A DNA stretch of 64,000 nucleotides from Chryseobacterium ginsenosidimutans (GCF_030823405.1 NZ_JAUSXC010000001.1:3393001-3457000), one strand, 5' to 3'. Positions 28,156 to 38,091 are shown, numbered from the stretch's first letter. The notes: a model not told the origin generated them from the sequence alone. A program made the numbers and translations.

Positions 28156-28477
28156 TACAATTGATTGGATAGAATTTATAATTCAGATTACAGAAGATCA
28201 CAGGCTAAATGTCTGGCATATTGCACTTATAATTTCAATTCTTAAGATTGCTTACATTCAAAATGAGGAAAAAGTGATAAGAGTAAGCAGAACGAAACTT
28301 ATGGATCACTCACACATTAAAACTCGTCCCACTTATCATAAATATTTCAAAGAACTTCAAGATTTTGGTTACATAAAATATACTCCGTCTTATCATCCAG
28401 ACTACCGAAGCACACTAGAGTTTTTAAACCCTAAAATTCCTCATCAAAAATTTGTGAAAAGGCAAAACAAACAATAA
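28136..28477 (+). CDS. Mobile-element winged-helix-like protein
   Basis: 113 residues, translationally coupled to the excisionase-like gene by a 20-bp overlap. The sequence 'LNVWHIALIISILKIAYIQN' followed by 'VSRTKLMDHSHIKTRPTYHK' fits a winged-helix DNA-binding protein seen in Bacteroidota mobile elements. The basic tail ends 'KFVKRQNKQ'. No known name; a role in element replication or control is inferred from position. Confidence 0.7.
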   Translation: MKVKKNNTIDWIEFIIQITEDHRLNVWHIALIISILKIAYIQNEEKVIRVSRTKLMDHSHIKTRPTYHKYFKELQDFGYIKYTPSYHPDYRSTLEFLNPKIPHQKFVKRQNKQ

Positions 28478-28955
28478 TTATAATCTCAGTTACATGATAC
28501 TTAGCTTTCCTTTAGAAAATATGATCTAATCTTTCAATTCCGAGTATGAAAAACAAAGAGTTTTATTTCCTTATTATATAAAATTAAAGTAGAACTGCTA
28601 AATTAAGTGGCTCGGAGGCCTCGCTGATACTCAAAAGATCCTTTTCTATAAATTCTATATAATATCTTTCACTAGTATTATTTCAATTTTCTAACTTCTC
28701 TTCAATTCTTACAATACAAAACAGTTGTTCAAATGTATAATTTCTCGTTTCGGCAACTTTACAATATTCTAAAGATTTAAATATGATAATCTAATATGGA
28801 ATTAATTTGCATCACGCAGCTATATAATATTTCTAATAAAAAATTCTATTAATTAGTTACTGATACCAACTAAAGCTATTTGATGCCATCTGGTGCCATC
28901 ATATTTAATACAACTCTTACACCATATAATTTTCAGAGAAAATGTATCTGAAGCT
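28478..28955. other. 478-bp non-coding stretch inside the recombinase module
   Basis: One short minus-strand frame ending 'SISEASEPLNLAVLL' looks protein-like but is only about 28 codons between stops. No other features were seen. Confidence 0.35.
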
Positions 28956-29078
28956 ATGGAAGAAAGATTTGAAAAATCAAAATTAACGCCTGAAAAAGTA
29001 GTTGAAATTTTAAAAAAGAAGGGGACTTCGTTAAGTACTGATGAAGCTGAAACAATGTTAAAATTCATCAAATCATAG
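28956..29078 (+). CDS. 40-aa helical small protein next to the recombinase
   Basis: Starts at the internal ATG at 28956 (MEERFEKSKLTPEKVVEILK) and ends 'DEAETMLKFIKS'. The product is highly charged and predicted to be two or three helices. The upstream extension of the frame lacks protein character. It lies 62 bp before the serine recombinase and shares its strand. Function unknown; a small recombination factor or regulator is possible. Confidence 0.6.
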   Translation: MEERFEKSKLTPEKVVEILKKKGTSLSTDEAETMLKFIKS

Positions 29079-29140
29079 CCAAAATAACAGTAAATCAGTA
29101 CCTTAGTGGTCGATTTAAATAAATCCATCAGCTACCAACT

Positions 29141-30751
29141 ATGAAACAGGCAGATTTATATATTCGTGTATCAACTGACGAACAAGCAGATAAAGGATAT
29201 TCCCAACGTGACCAAGAAGCCCGCTTAAGGAAGTATTGCGAAGTAAAGGCTATTACAGTTAGAAATGTTTACATTGAAGACTATTCTGCCAAAACTTTTA
29301 ATAGGCCTGAATGGCAAAACTACTTGCGCTCATTACGAAAATTAAAAAAATATTCTTCTTCTACTTTACTCCTTTTCACAAAATGGGACAGATTTAGTCG
29401 AAATGCAGGTGATGCCTACCAAACAATTAATATCTTAAAAACTTTTGGAGTTGAGCCAGAGGCCATAGAACAACCTCTTGATCTTGATATTCCTGAGAAT
29501 AAAATAATGCTTGCGTTTTACCTTGCCGCACCTGAAGTAGAAAATGATCGAAGGTCGTTAAACACCTTCTATGGAATGCGAAGAGCAAAAAAAGAAGGTC
29601 GATATATGGGTACCGCTCCCTTAGGTTACGCCAATAAAATATCAGAAAATGGTAAAAAGTATATTGCAATTCATGAACATGAAGGGCCTTTGCTTAAATG
29701 GGCATTCGAGCAGATTATTATAAACAATTTCAACACAGAACAGATATGGAAAATGGTTCGTGAAAAAGCAGATGGAAAATATCGATTCAATAAAAGTAGT
29801 TTTTGGCTAGCAATAAGAAACCCTTTGTATTGTGGAAAGATCTTTATCCCACCTCATAAAGAGGAAAGTGCACATCTAGTAATTGGACAACATGAGCCAT
29901 TGATAAGTGAAAATATGTTTGAAGAAGTACAATCTATATTAAATGGAAGGAAAAGAAAAATCAAAACAAAAATTGTTTCAATAGATAATTTACCACTACG
30001 GGGCTTTCTAAAATGTAATATATGTGGAAGAACACTTACCGGAAGTGCTTCGAGAGGAAAGATGGGCAAGTATTATACATATTATCATTGTACAAAATCT
30101 TGCTCTGTTAGGTTTAAAGCCGATGACGTTAATACCATATTCGTAAAGCAACTTCGCAATCTAATTCCTAAAGCTGGAGTAGCAGATCTCTTTATTGAAG
30201 CAATTATAGAAAATTATAATAATCAAACTGCAATTAAGAATGCAGAAAGAAATGGTTTACTAAGCCAGATTACGGATTTGAATACCCGTATTGGAAAAGC
30301 ACTTATCGAAAAAATTGATGGCAAAATAGATAATGAAGAATATCTATTTCTAAAAAAATACACTAATGACAATATTGAGCAGTTAGAGGCACAACTAAGT
30401 AAGCTAGGTGATGTCAATACAGAGATTAAAAGCCTTTTAGCATTGGGATTAAAAAAAATAACTGGTCTTGACAAACGCTATGAAGTCGGGAATATAGAAG
30501 AAAAAAGAACTATTATAAGTTCGATATTCCCCGAATTCCTACTGTTTGATGGAACTAAGCTTCGAACTCTCAGATTGAACTCTGCAATAAATCTTATATA
30601 TCAGAATACCAATAAATTAAGTAGCAAAAAAAACGGAACAAATCTATCTTTTTTAGATTTGTCCCGAGAAGTGACCGCAGAAGGATTCGAACCCTCACTG
30701 TCGGAGCCGAAATCCGAAGTTCTATCCATTAAACTATGCAGCCGGTTTTAA
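29141..30751 (+). CDS. Large serine recombinase (recombinase family)
   Basis: 536 codons. The resolvase-type catalytic domain starts at once (LYIRVSTDEQADKGYSQ, nucleophile Ser11). A 'Recombinase' DNA-binding domain, a zinc ribbon ('CNICGRTLTG' and 'YYHCTKSC', about 290-325) and a C-terminal coiled coil follow. This layout is that of large serine integrases, which catalyse att x att integration. The last ~35 codons are the direct repeat and the antisense of tRNA-Arg ('TAEGFEPSLSEPKSEVLSIK'), so the native protein on the uninserted element probably ends differently. It is the best candidate for the enzyme that placed the island. Confidence 0.9.
   Translation: MKQADLYIRVSTDEQADKGYSQRDQEARLRKYCEVKAITVRNVYIEDYSAKTFNRPEWQNYLRSLRKLKKYSSSTLLLFTKWDRFSRNAGDAYQTINILKTFGVEPEAIEQPLDLDIPENKIMLAFYLAAPEVENDRRSLNTFYGMRRAKKEGRYMGTAPLGYANKISENGKKYIAIHEHEGPLLKWAFEQIIINNFNTEQIWKMVREKADGKYRFNKSSFWLAIRNPLYCGKIFIPPHKEESAHLVIGQHEPLISENMFEEVQSILNGRKRKIKTKIVSIDNLPLRGFLKCNICGRTLTGSASRGKMGKYYTYYHCTKSCSVRFKADDVNTIFVKQLRNLIPKAGVADLFIEAIIENYNNQTAIKNAERNGLLSQITDLNTRIGKALIEKIDGKIDNEEYLFLKKYTNDNIEQLEAQLSKLGDVNTEIKSLLALGLKKITGLDKRYEVGNIEEKRTIISSIFPEFLLFDGTKLRTLRLNSAINLIYQNTNKLSSKKNGTNLSFLDLSREVTAEGFEPSLSEPKSEVLSIKLCSRF
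30638..30662. repeat. Right-end hairpin with inverted loop
   Basis: Arms ACAAATCTA / TAGATTTGT with a 7-nt loop TCTTTTT. It is the counterpart of the hairpin at 5341-5366, whose loop AAAAGA is nearly the reverse complement of this one. No T-tract follows on the minus strand here, so it is a poorer terminator than the left copy. Confidence 0.55.
30654..30676. repeat. Right copy of 23-bp direct repeat (putative att site)
   Basis: Identical to 5357-5379 in the same orientation. Its last five bases (30672-30676) are the 3' terminal bases of tRNA-Arg, so integration here leaves the tRNA intact. Confidence 0.75.
30672..30743 (-). tRNA. tRNA-Arg (anticodon UCG)
   Basis: The minus strand folds into a full cloverleaf: acceptor GGCTGCA / TGCGGTC with discriminator A, D-stem GTTT / GAAC, anticodon stem TCGGA / TCCGA around loop TTTCGGC (anticodon TCG), and T-arm GAGGG TTCGAAT CCTTC. 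CCA is not encoded, as is usual in this phylum. It reads CGA codons, and possibly others by wobble. Its 3' end forms part of the 23-bp direct repeat, and the serine recombinase frame reads antisense through the whole gene. Confidence 0.93.
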
Positions 30752-30775
30752 ATTGATTTAACAAGTTAAATTCTA

Positions 30776-32537
30776 TTAAAAAGTAATTTTCACTCCTCCC
30801 AAAATCTGTGCACCAAGAACTTTATATCCTTTGTACGTTTGATATTTTGAGCTTAGAAGATTATTTCCGAGTGCGAAAATACTGAAATTTTTGTGAATTT
30901 TATACTCTGCCGAAAGGTTTAAATCTGCATAGCCACCAACTTTATCGTTAGTATTCTCAGTAGACTGGTACACCATGGGACTTCCAACTCCCTCAATCAT
31001 AAAGGAATTCGTTGTTCTGTCGCTTGCAAAAATTCCTTTAAAACCTAGCAATAATTTTTGATCAAACATTGTATATTTAGCTCCAATTGTTGCGGTAAGC
31101 AATGGTACATTATAGATATCCTCGTAATTTTTTAAGTCAAATTTGGTAAATTTCACTTCCGTATCCAACACCAGATTTGCTAACGGAAAATACTGCAAAC
31201 TTCCTTTAATATCACTTACATTTCCATCATCATAGATTGCAGAAAAAGTATTGGCAAAATTATAAGCAGAACGGTTAACAGAAGTATAGTCAAACAAATC
31301 GTTTGCCTTAAAGAACATAATATCTCTCATTTTTCCGTATCCGGCTGAAACATCATATTTGAAAGTTTCATCGATATCTCCTCTTAAACCCGCATAGAAA
31401 TGATATTTAGTCTCCGTTGGTCTCAAATATTGATCGGAAACGATGAACGGATTTTGTTGTAATAAATCAGAATAAGTATTCAATTTTAAACCTCCGTCGA
31501 CCCCACCATAAAACTTGAATTCCTGAGCAGCAGCGTATTGAAACTCTGCTTGTGGAAACCAATACGTTTTATTGTTCTTCATTTGTTCGGTCATCAAATC
31601 ATTTTGATTTTTTGAATTAAGGAACGAAAATGATGAACCTAACATTAAATAAGACTCTCCTTTTCTGAACGTCACTTTTGGGCTCAAGCTTGTATTAACG
31701 AAATTCGATGTATTTTTATCTCTGATTGCGAATTCACTCTTTACAGCTTCCAAACCAACACCTAAATCAGCGTTCAGATTAATTCCTGATTTCCCGATTT
31801 CTACAGCATGTTTAGATAAATTCGCCAATACGGAAACCTGATTTTCCTGAGCATCAAAATGATCTTTTAAGAATGAAGATTTTACTCGTACGTCATTCAA
31901 AATTTCATTAGAATAAAAATCGTAGTAACCGTTTACTTTGAATTGATTTACCCTCTGATCCAAATCAACATCTCCGGGTTCCAACGCATAAATACCATAA
32001 TAGTTATAGCTGTTTAAGCCATATTCAGCATTTAGATTAAATTTCCCTTTATCACCGTAAGAATTAAGGAAAGTTCCAAGCGTGGTCGAACTTTGTTTAG
32101 AATCCCATGGATATTCTTTTTTAAGGCCTTGAGTCGAAAGAAAATGGACATCTGCTCCGACTTCGATTTTATTTTGTAACGTTTTCGAAATATTGGCATC
32201 GCCTAAGATTTTTCCATAATTTCCCATTCCAAACTGGAGATAATTATGCTGAGCCGACCCTTCAAATTTCGGTGTTACATCCTGTCCTTGAATCGTCGAT
32301 GTTTTGAAATCAGAAACCGCAGGAACGTCCGTAATATTATATTGTACAGGATTCTGAGATTTTTCTTCCGGTGGATAATTTTTGATGGTTTCCACAGAAG
32401 TTTTCTTCTTTTCGATCTTTTTTACTTCCGGTTCTCTTTTTTTATTAAGAATCAGTTTTTCTTCTTTAATCTGGGAAAACGCAACCCGACGAAAACCCTA
32501 AAAATATGATGGATAATAATTGAATTCTTTTGTTCAT
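30776..32537 (-). pseudogene. TonB-receptor-like outer-membrane barrel protein, 5' frameshift
   Basis: The long frame (30776-32395, 539 aa) is a beta-barrel protein without plug domain, ending in the outer-membrane signature '...LGGVKITF'. Its real start is in another frame: ATG at 32535-32537 gives MNKRIQLLSIIFLGFSS, and with one base removed from CCC at 32485-32487 (+ strand) it continues 'VAFSQIKEEKLILNKKREPE', a classic signal peptide joined in frame to the barrel. The intact protein would be about 586 aa, with a Lys/Glu-rich linker before the barrel. It follows the TPR gene on the same strand. Without the signal peptide it could not reach the outer membrane. Confidence 0.8.
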
Positions 32538-32621
32538 TATTTTTGTATTTAAGTATTTAAGTATAAAATATTCGTGATTTAATTTTAAATCTTAATATTT
32601 TACATCAATACGATAGTACAT

Positions 32622-35585
32622 TTACTTTTTAATCGACTTCTTCACTTCTTTCGCTTCTGCAACAATATCAGGGAAATCTTTATAGTTTTCTATGATCTGG
32701 TCGCAAGTGTAACTTGCCTGATAATTGTCTTTTAAGCTCACATAATTTTTAGCCATCAGAACAAGAGCTTTTGCACCCCAATATTCTTCTGAAGCGTAAT
32801 TATTTGCCAGTTTAAAGATCGTTTCATTAGAAGATTTATAGGATTTTCCTTTGTTTTGATAGAATGCTTTTGCGTAAATAGCTTCTGCAGCAACCGATGT
32901 ATTAGAAGACTTTTCAAGAGAAGTATACGCTGTTTGCGCATCTTTATCTTTTCCTGAGTTCATCAGACTTCTCGCCTTAATTACTTTCGCTGTTTCAATG
33001 ACTGCTGCAGAATTTTTATTGTTCGCAATTACGGCGTCGGCTAATTTTTCAGCTTCTGAGAAGTTTTTCTCCTCTGCATATAACTTCATCAATTCTACAT
33101 TGGCGTAATTTTTAACGCTTATGTCTGAAGAATTTTTTATGTTCTCTAAATATTTTCTCGCTTCCGCATTATCACCCTGTGCAATATAGATCTGAGCCAA
33201 ACGCGTCTGCGCATCATCCTGATAGTCATTCTGAACATTCGCAACCTCCTGTAAAACCAACAGTGCTTTTGTTGTATTTTTAGTTTGGTAGTAGCTTTCG
33301 CCAAGTTCGTACTTAGCCTGATAAAGCCCCTCTCCTGTTGGGTTTTGCGTTAAATATTTCTCGTAATAAGAAATCGCATTTTTGTAGTCTTTCTTGGTAA
33401 AATATTGTTTTGCTGTTGATAGATTAATTTCATCAATTTCAGCCGCATCAACATTTACACCGATATTTTTAGCAAAATTTTCATATCCTGCAACATCACC
33501 GTTTTTCGTGAAAATTGGTTTTGCAGCCTGAACAATTTTTTCTGCGTAAGCTGTATTTTTATATTGCTCGCCAAGAGTTCTCAGTTCAGACAATGCTTTA
33601 TCGCTTTGATTTTGGTCAATATAATTCTGAGCTCTGTAAATAGAGGCATTGGCAACCAAATCTTTATCAGAAGAAGTTTTAATGACTTTATTAAAGAAAT
33701 CATTGGAGTTAGCAAAATCATCCTGATCTGCATATGCCGTTCCGATTTCGTATTGAGCATCATCCAGATAATCAGAGGCCGGATATTTCGATAAAAGATT
33801 CTTTAAGTTGGTTATTTTTGCCTGCGTATCTCCTTTAAATCCTAAAGCCATCGCTTTTTGGTATAAAGTATAGTCGGTTGCATCTTCGTTTTTATCGTAA
33901 ATTGCAATCGCTTCGTTCAGATTATTATTCGCATAATTAATATCTGCCAGACGAAGTTCTGCATCATTTTTAAACTCAGATTTCGGATTCGTTAGATATT
34001 GTTTAAAATATGGTTCAGCCTGATCGAATTTTTTAGATTTGAAATAAGCATATCCTAAATCGTAAGGCAACTGTTGTTTTTCAGGGAAAGTTTCGGTCAA
34101 CAATTTTTCGTAACGGGCAATTGCAGACGGATAATTCCCTTTCTGATAATAAACCTGTCCCAACCAATATAAAGCCCTGTTATTAAACTCTTTATTAATA
34201 TTAAATCCTAAACTTCTCAGGAAATACTGTTCTGCTTCGTCATAATTTCCTTTATTAAATTCCTCAGTTCCCAATAAATAGGAAACTTCCTGATCTACTT
34301 TATCAATATCAGGAGAAGAATTTTTAAGTCTGTCGATTGCTTTTAAAGTTTCCTTGTAATTACCCGAATACAGATAAGATTTCACCAAAAGTGATCTCAT
34401 TTCGGCTCCATTGGCATCATTAGGATTTTCATTAATATAATTTTGAATAACCGTTGATGCACTTTCAAACGGATTACCGATATCATAACTTAGTTTTGCA
34501 TATTGTTCATGCGCCAGTTTTTTCACTTTCGCATCATACGTCATCTGATAAGACGAACGGAACGCCGAAAGTGCTTCCTGCTTTTTACCAACCGCTAAAT
34601 AGGCGTTTCCAAGCTGATAATATGCGTTTTGAGCTAACGCAGAATTGCTGTTCAGTAATTGATTATAATACGAAACTGCTTCATCATATTTTTTAAGCTG
34701 TGCTGCTACAAATCCCATTTCATAAAGATCATTTTCAGATGGATTTTGCTGAACACTCAGATAATCTTTTAAATGTGGATACGCCGAAGTATAATCACCT
34801 TTCATGAAATAACTTTCGCCAATAATCTTGTGAACCTCCGCTTTGTAAGAATCAGAAATATCTTCATTAAGCAAAGCCGTTCCTTCAGAAATTGCCTTGT
34901 CATAATCCTTATCATTGTAATACATCTGCACGTAATAAGGACGAACCAGCTTAGAATATTTCGGTTGATCTTTCACAGAATCAAAATATTGGAAAGCCTT
35001 ATCATTCTGCCTGTTAGAATAATACAAATGTCCCAACATATAGGCAATATCGCCTTTCTGAGATTCGTCGGCCGTTTTATAAGCTTCTTCAAGAGCATCA
35101 GTTGCCCCTTTGGAATCGCCCATCATGAATTTAGCATAACCCAATTTCAGGATATATTGAGTATTTTCTTCTTTTGAAAGTTGATACTGATTTACCTTTT
35201 TCAAAGTTTCCAAAGCTTTCGGAAAATCTTTTTTAGCTAAATAATAATCAGCCAACGGCAAATTTGCCTGAGCAAAATAAGCGGAATTCGGATATTCTTT
35301 CATGAAAGCGGTTAATCCCTCTTCAGCATGATTTTTCTGAAGAATTACCCCGATCACGTTATCAAAAAACTGCGCAGCTTCCTTCCTCGACCTCGACAAA
35401 TTCTGATTATAAAAATATTGTCTTGCGTATTCGTATTGTGAAGCGTTGTATATTTTGGTCTGATAAAGATTTTCAGCTAAATTGAATCTGTAGTTTTCTT
35501 GTTGTGTAAAGTACTGAGACTGTTGTGCATCGGAAATTCCGAAATACAGCACTGCAGTCGCTAGAAGTATTTTTCTTGATTTCAT
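32622..35585 (-). CDS. Large tetratricopeptide-repeat protein, exported
   Basis: 987 residues with signal peptide (ends 'YFGISDAQQ'). More than a dozen TPR-like helix pairs fill the protein ('AYFQKGDYTSA'-type units), ending in 'EAKEVKKSIKK'. Such proteins act as periplasmic or outer-membrane scaffolds. It precedes the barrel gene by 85 bp on the same strand, so the two are probably one operon and may form a TPR/barrel envelope complex. No catalytic motif. The exact role is unknown. Confidence 0.88.
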   Translation of the reverse strand: MKSRKILLATAVLYFGISDAQQSQYFTQQENYRFNLAENLYQTKIYNASQYEYARQYFYNQNLSRSRKEAAQFFDNVIGVILQKNHAEEGLTAFMKEYPNSAYFAQANLPLADYYLAKKDFPKALETLKKVNQYQLSKEENTQYILKLGYAKFMMGDSKGATDALEEAYKTADESQKGDIAYMLGHLYYSNRQNDKAFQYFDSVKDQPKYSKLVRPYYVQMYYNDKDYDKAISEGTALLNEDISDSYKAEVHKIIGESYFMKGDYTSAYPHLKDYLSVQQNPSENDLYEMGFVAAQLKKYDEAVSYYNQLLNSNSALAQNAYYQLGNAYLAVGKKQEALSAFRSSYQMTYDAKVKKLAHEQYAKLSYDIGNPFESASTVIQNYINENPNDANGAEMRSLLVKSYLYSGNYKETLKAIDRLKNSSPDIDKVDQEVSYLLGTEEFNKGNYDEAEQYFLRSLGFNINKEFNNRALYWLGQVYYQKGNYPSAIARYEKLLTETFPEKQQLPYDLGYAYFKSKKFDQAEPYFKQYLTNPKSEFKNDAELRLADINYANNNLNEAIAIYDKNEDATDYTLYQKAMALGFKGDTQAKITNLKNLLSKYPASDYLDDAQYEIGTAYADQDDFANSNDFFNKVIKTSSDKDLVANASIYRAQNYIDQNQSDKALSELRTLGEQYKNTAYAEKIVQAAKPIFTKNGDVAGYENFAKNIGVNVDAAEIDEINLSTAKQYFTKKDYKNAISYYEKYLTQNPTGEGLYQAKYELGESYYQTKNTTKALLVLQEVANVQNDYQDDAQTRLAQIYIAQGDNAEARKYLENIKNSSDISVKNYANVELMKLYAEEKNFSEAEKLADAVIANNKNSAAVIETAKVIKARSLMNSGKDKDAQTAYTSLEKSSNTSVAAEAIYAKAFYQNKGKSYKSSNETIFKLANNYASEEYWGAKALVLMAKNYVSLKDNYQASYTCDQIIENYKDFPDIVAEAKEVKKSIKK

Positions 35586-35837
35586 TTAATTTTAAATTTT
35601 AAAATGTGTAAGACTGAAAATCAGGTCTAAATATTTAAAATTTCGGGATGTATTTATCCACAATTTACCAACGAAAATATTGAAAAGATATTGTATAAAC
35701 AAGCGTTTTAACACATTGTTGATAACTATAGTTTTTTTTAAGACTTCTTAACTTTTTCATAAGAAAAGTTAAGAAAATAAAAATTATTTCATAGAAATAA
35801 TTACATTTGCTTTTTTCAAATCAAATATAGACATTGA

Positions 35838-37508
35838 ATGAATCAACTTTTTAGAAGGAAAAACTATTCAGAGACAGACACATCCACTCATCTTTTGAGG
35901 GTTTTGGGTGTTTGGGACATTGTATTTTTTGGTATTGCGGCAATTATTGGAGCAGGAAGTTTCAGCAGTTTGGGAGAAGCCGTTTTCAGAGGAGGTCCGG
36001 GAGTCATTTTACTATATTTGATCTGCGGTTTTGCCTGTGGCTTTACAGCACTTTGCTACGCAGAATTTGCAAGTAGAATTCCAACTGCGGGTTCTGCTTA
36101 CACTTATGCTTATGCCAGTTTTGGAGAATTAATTGCCTGGATTATCGGTTGGGCATTAATCATGGAATATTCTTTTGGAAATATATACGTTGCATTTTCC
36201 TGGTCAGATTATTTTACAAGTTTTTTAGAACGGTTGGGGATGCATATTCCTGATTATCTGACTTGTAGCTATACCGAAGCTAGAAAGGCTTTTATGAATG
36301 GCTCTGAAAATAAAGAATTGCTTAATGCCTGGAAATCGGCTCCTTTAATCGGAAGCTTAAAGTTTATTGTTGACGTCCCTGCTTTGGTTATCAATGGATT
36401 AATTACCTGGTTATGCTATGTTGGGGTTAAAGAAAGTAAGAACTTCAATAATTCTTTGGTTATCTTAAAATTAGCTGCAATTGTTTTGGTAATATTGGTT
36501 GGTTTTGCCTATATCAATACAGAAAACTGGACACCCGTTAACCCCGAAACTCACGTTGCTTCTTTCATGCCAAATGGTTTTGCCGGTGTAATGAGCGCTG
36601 TTTCAGGAGTTTTCTTTGCTTATATTGGCTTTGATGCATTGAGTGTACTTTCTGAGGAAACAAAAGATCCCCAGAAAACCCTGCCAAAAGGAATGATTAT
36701 TTCTCTTGTATTGTGTACAGTAATTTACATTGCTTTAACTTTAGTATTAACCGGAATGGTGGATTACAGAAAGTTTGACGGTATCGGAGATCCTCTTTCA
36801 TTCATATTTGAAAAATCGAATGCCAACGTTGCATGGATGGAACTTACTGTTTCTTTTGTTGCTATTGTAGCCATTACAACCGTATTATTGGTTTTCCAAA
36901 TGGGACAGCCGAGAATCTGGTATGCAATGAGCCGTGACGGATTGATGCCTGAAAAATTCAGAACGGTGCATCCAAAGTATAAAACACCTTCTTTTGCCAC
37001 AATTATTACAGGTATCGCAGTAGGTGTTCCGATTTTATTTACAGATAAAACTTTTATCTTAGATTTCACAAGTATCGGGACTATTTTTGCTTTTGTCCTG
37101 GTTTGTGCGGGAGTTTTGATGCTTCCTGCCAAAGAAAAGATCAAGGGCAGATTTCACCTTCCTTATATTAATGGTAAGATTATATTTCCTGTTATTTTTA
37201 TTGGCGGGCTAATTGGTTTTTATTTTTGGCAGCCGGAATTTTTTAATACTTTAACAGATTGGAACGATCCTAAAGACGGAGAATTCAGAGCTTCTATTCT
37301 GGTATTTATTATTTTTAATTTAATCTTGTGTGTTTTCACTTTTATTAAAAGTTTCTCTTTAATTCCTTTAATCGGATTAAGCTCGTGTTTATATCTTTTG
37401 ACGGGTATGAGCCATGAGAACTGGTTTTGGTTCGGGCTTTGGTTTGCACTTGGTTTAATTATTTATTTTTGCTACGGTTACAGAAACAGCAAACTGAGAA
37501 ACGCTTAA
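35838..37508 (+). CDS. APC-superfamily amino-acid permease
   Basis: 556 residues with about 12-14 hydrophobic helices. The start 'GVWDIVFFGIAAIIGAGSFS' is the helix-1 signature of the APC/cationic amino-acid transporter group, followed by 'GGPGVILLYLICGFACGFTA' and 'YAEFASRIPTAGSAY'. A proton-coupled amino-acid uptake or exchange role in the inner membrane is expected, possibly for basic amino acids. An insertion of ~40 soluble residues lies between helices 3 and 5. It is monocistronic and ends in its own terminator. Confidence 0.92.
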   Translation: MNQLFRRKNYSETDTSTHLLRVLGVWDIVFFGIAAIIGAGSFSSLGEAVFRGGPGVILLYLICGFACGFTALCYAEFASRIPTAGSAYTYAYASFGELIAWIIGWALIMEYSFGNIYVAFSWSDYFTSFLERLGMHIPDYLTCSYTEARKAFMNGSENKELLNAWKSAPLIGSLKFIVDVPALVINGLITWLCYVGVKESKNFNNSLVILKLAAIVLVILVGFAYINTENWTPVNPETHVASFMPNGFAGVMSAVSGVFFAYIGFDALSVLSEETKDPQKTLPKGMIISLVLCTVIYIALTLVLTGMVDYRKFDGIGDPLSFIFEKSNANVAWMELTVSFVAIVAITTVLLVFQMGQPRIWYAMSRDGLMPEKFRTVHPKYKTPSFATIITGIAVGVPILFTDKTFILDFTSIGTIFAFVLVCAGVLMLPAKEKIKGRFHLPYINGKIIFPVIFIGGLIGFYFWQPEFFNTLTDWNDPKDGEFRASILVFIIFNLILCVFTFIKSFSLIPLIGLSSCLYLLTGMSHENWFWFGLWFALGLIIYFCYGYRNSKLRNA

Positions 37509-37531
37509 TTTTTAATTAATTAAATATATTA

Positions 37532-37566
37532 AAGGCAAAATTGTGAATGGCAATTTTGCCTTTTGT
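37532..37566 (+). terminator. Rho-independent terminator of the permease gene
   Basis: Perfect 12-bp stem AAGGCAAAATTG / CAATTTTGCCTT with a 7-nt loop, followed by TTGTTTTA. Confidence 0.75.
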
Positions 37567-37632
37567 TTTATACTTCATTTAAAAATTGGCTGACTTATTG
37601 CTTTAGACCTTTTAACTTAAACTAAAAATGCC

Positions 37633-37971
37633 ATGCCTGAAAGAATAAAAACCTTCAAAGAATTTTATCAGTTTTACCTTACAGAACACAGCAGAACAGG
37701 AACCAGAATAATGCATTTTATCGGAACATTGCTTGTATTTTTTGTAATTGGATATGTTATAAATTCGGGAAAAGAAAGATTTCTGTGGTACGTTCCGATT
37801 TTCGGATATGGTTTTGCGTGGTTCAGCCATGCTTTAATTGAAAAAAATAAACCTGCAACTTTTAAATATCCTTTGTGGTCGCTGATTTCGGATTTCAGGT
37901 TATTTTTTGAATTACTAATCGGGAAACAGAAATTTATTGGCGTTAGCAGACCTAAACAGCCTTGGGAATAG
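37633..37971 (+). CDS. Mpo1-like (DUF962) membrane protein
   Basis: 112 residues. 'FYQFYLTEHSRTGTRIMHFI' then 'GTLLVF' is the DUF962/Mpo1 signature, with conserved His residues (EHS, MHF, 'FSHALIEKNKPATF') that could bind metal. Two or three membrane helices. The yeast homologue Mpo1 is an iron-dependent dioxygenase that alpha-oxidises 2-hydroxy fatty acids. A similar fatty-acid role in this sphingolipid-bearing phylum is reasonable but inferred. It starts ~125 bp after the permease. Confidence 0.85.
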   Translation: MPERIKTFKEFYQFYLTEHSRTGTRIMHFIGTLLVFFVIGYVINSGKERFLWYVPIFGYGFAWFSHALIEKNKPATFKYPLWSLISDFRLFFELLIGKQKFIGVSRPKQPWE

Positions 37972-38050
37972 TTTTTAACCATAAATATTTGGGTTAAATT
38001 ACAAGTTTTAATGTATAGAATTCACAAAAAATATAATTTTTTTAAAATAA

Positions 38051-38091
38051 AAATTTTCGGCGGGTTTGCAAAGCAAACCCGCCGAAAATTT
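38051..38091. repeat. GC-rich perfect inverted repeat with GCAAAGC centre
   Basis: A perfect 19-bp stem around an AAA loop; the central part is CGGGTTTGC-AAA-GCAAACCCG. It lies between two convergent genes (37971 and 38115) and can terminate both. It shares its centre and GC-rich arms with 61204-61242, which suggests a family of dispersed repeats. Confidence 0.8.

Noticed and set aside
28600..28700. Short minus-strand frame ending SISEASEPLNLAVLL
   Set aside because: Only about 28 codons between stops with no start codon; too short to support as a gene or remnant.
34773..35177. 134-codon plus-strand frame opposite the TPR gene
   Set aside because: Antisense shadow of TPR repeats, rich in Ile/Phe/Arg with no start context.
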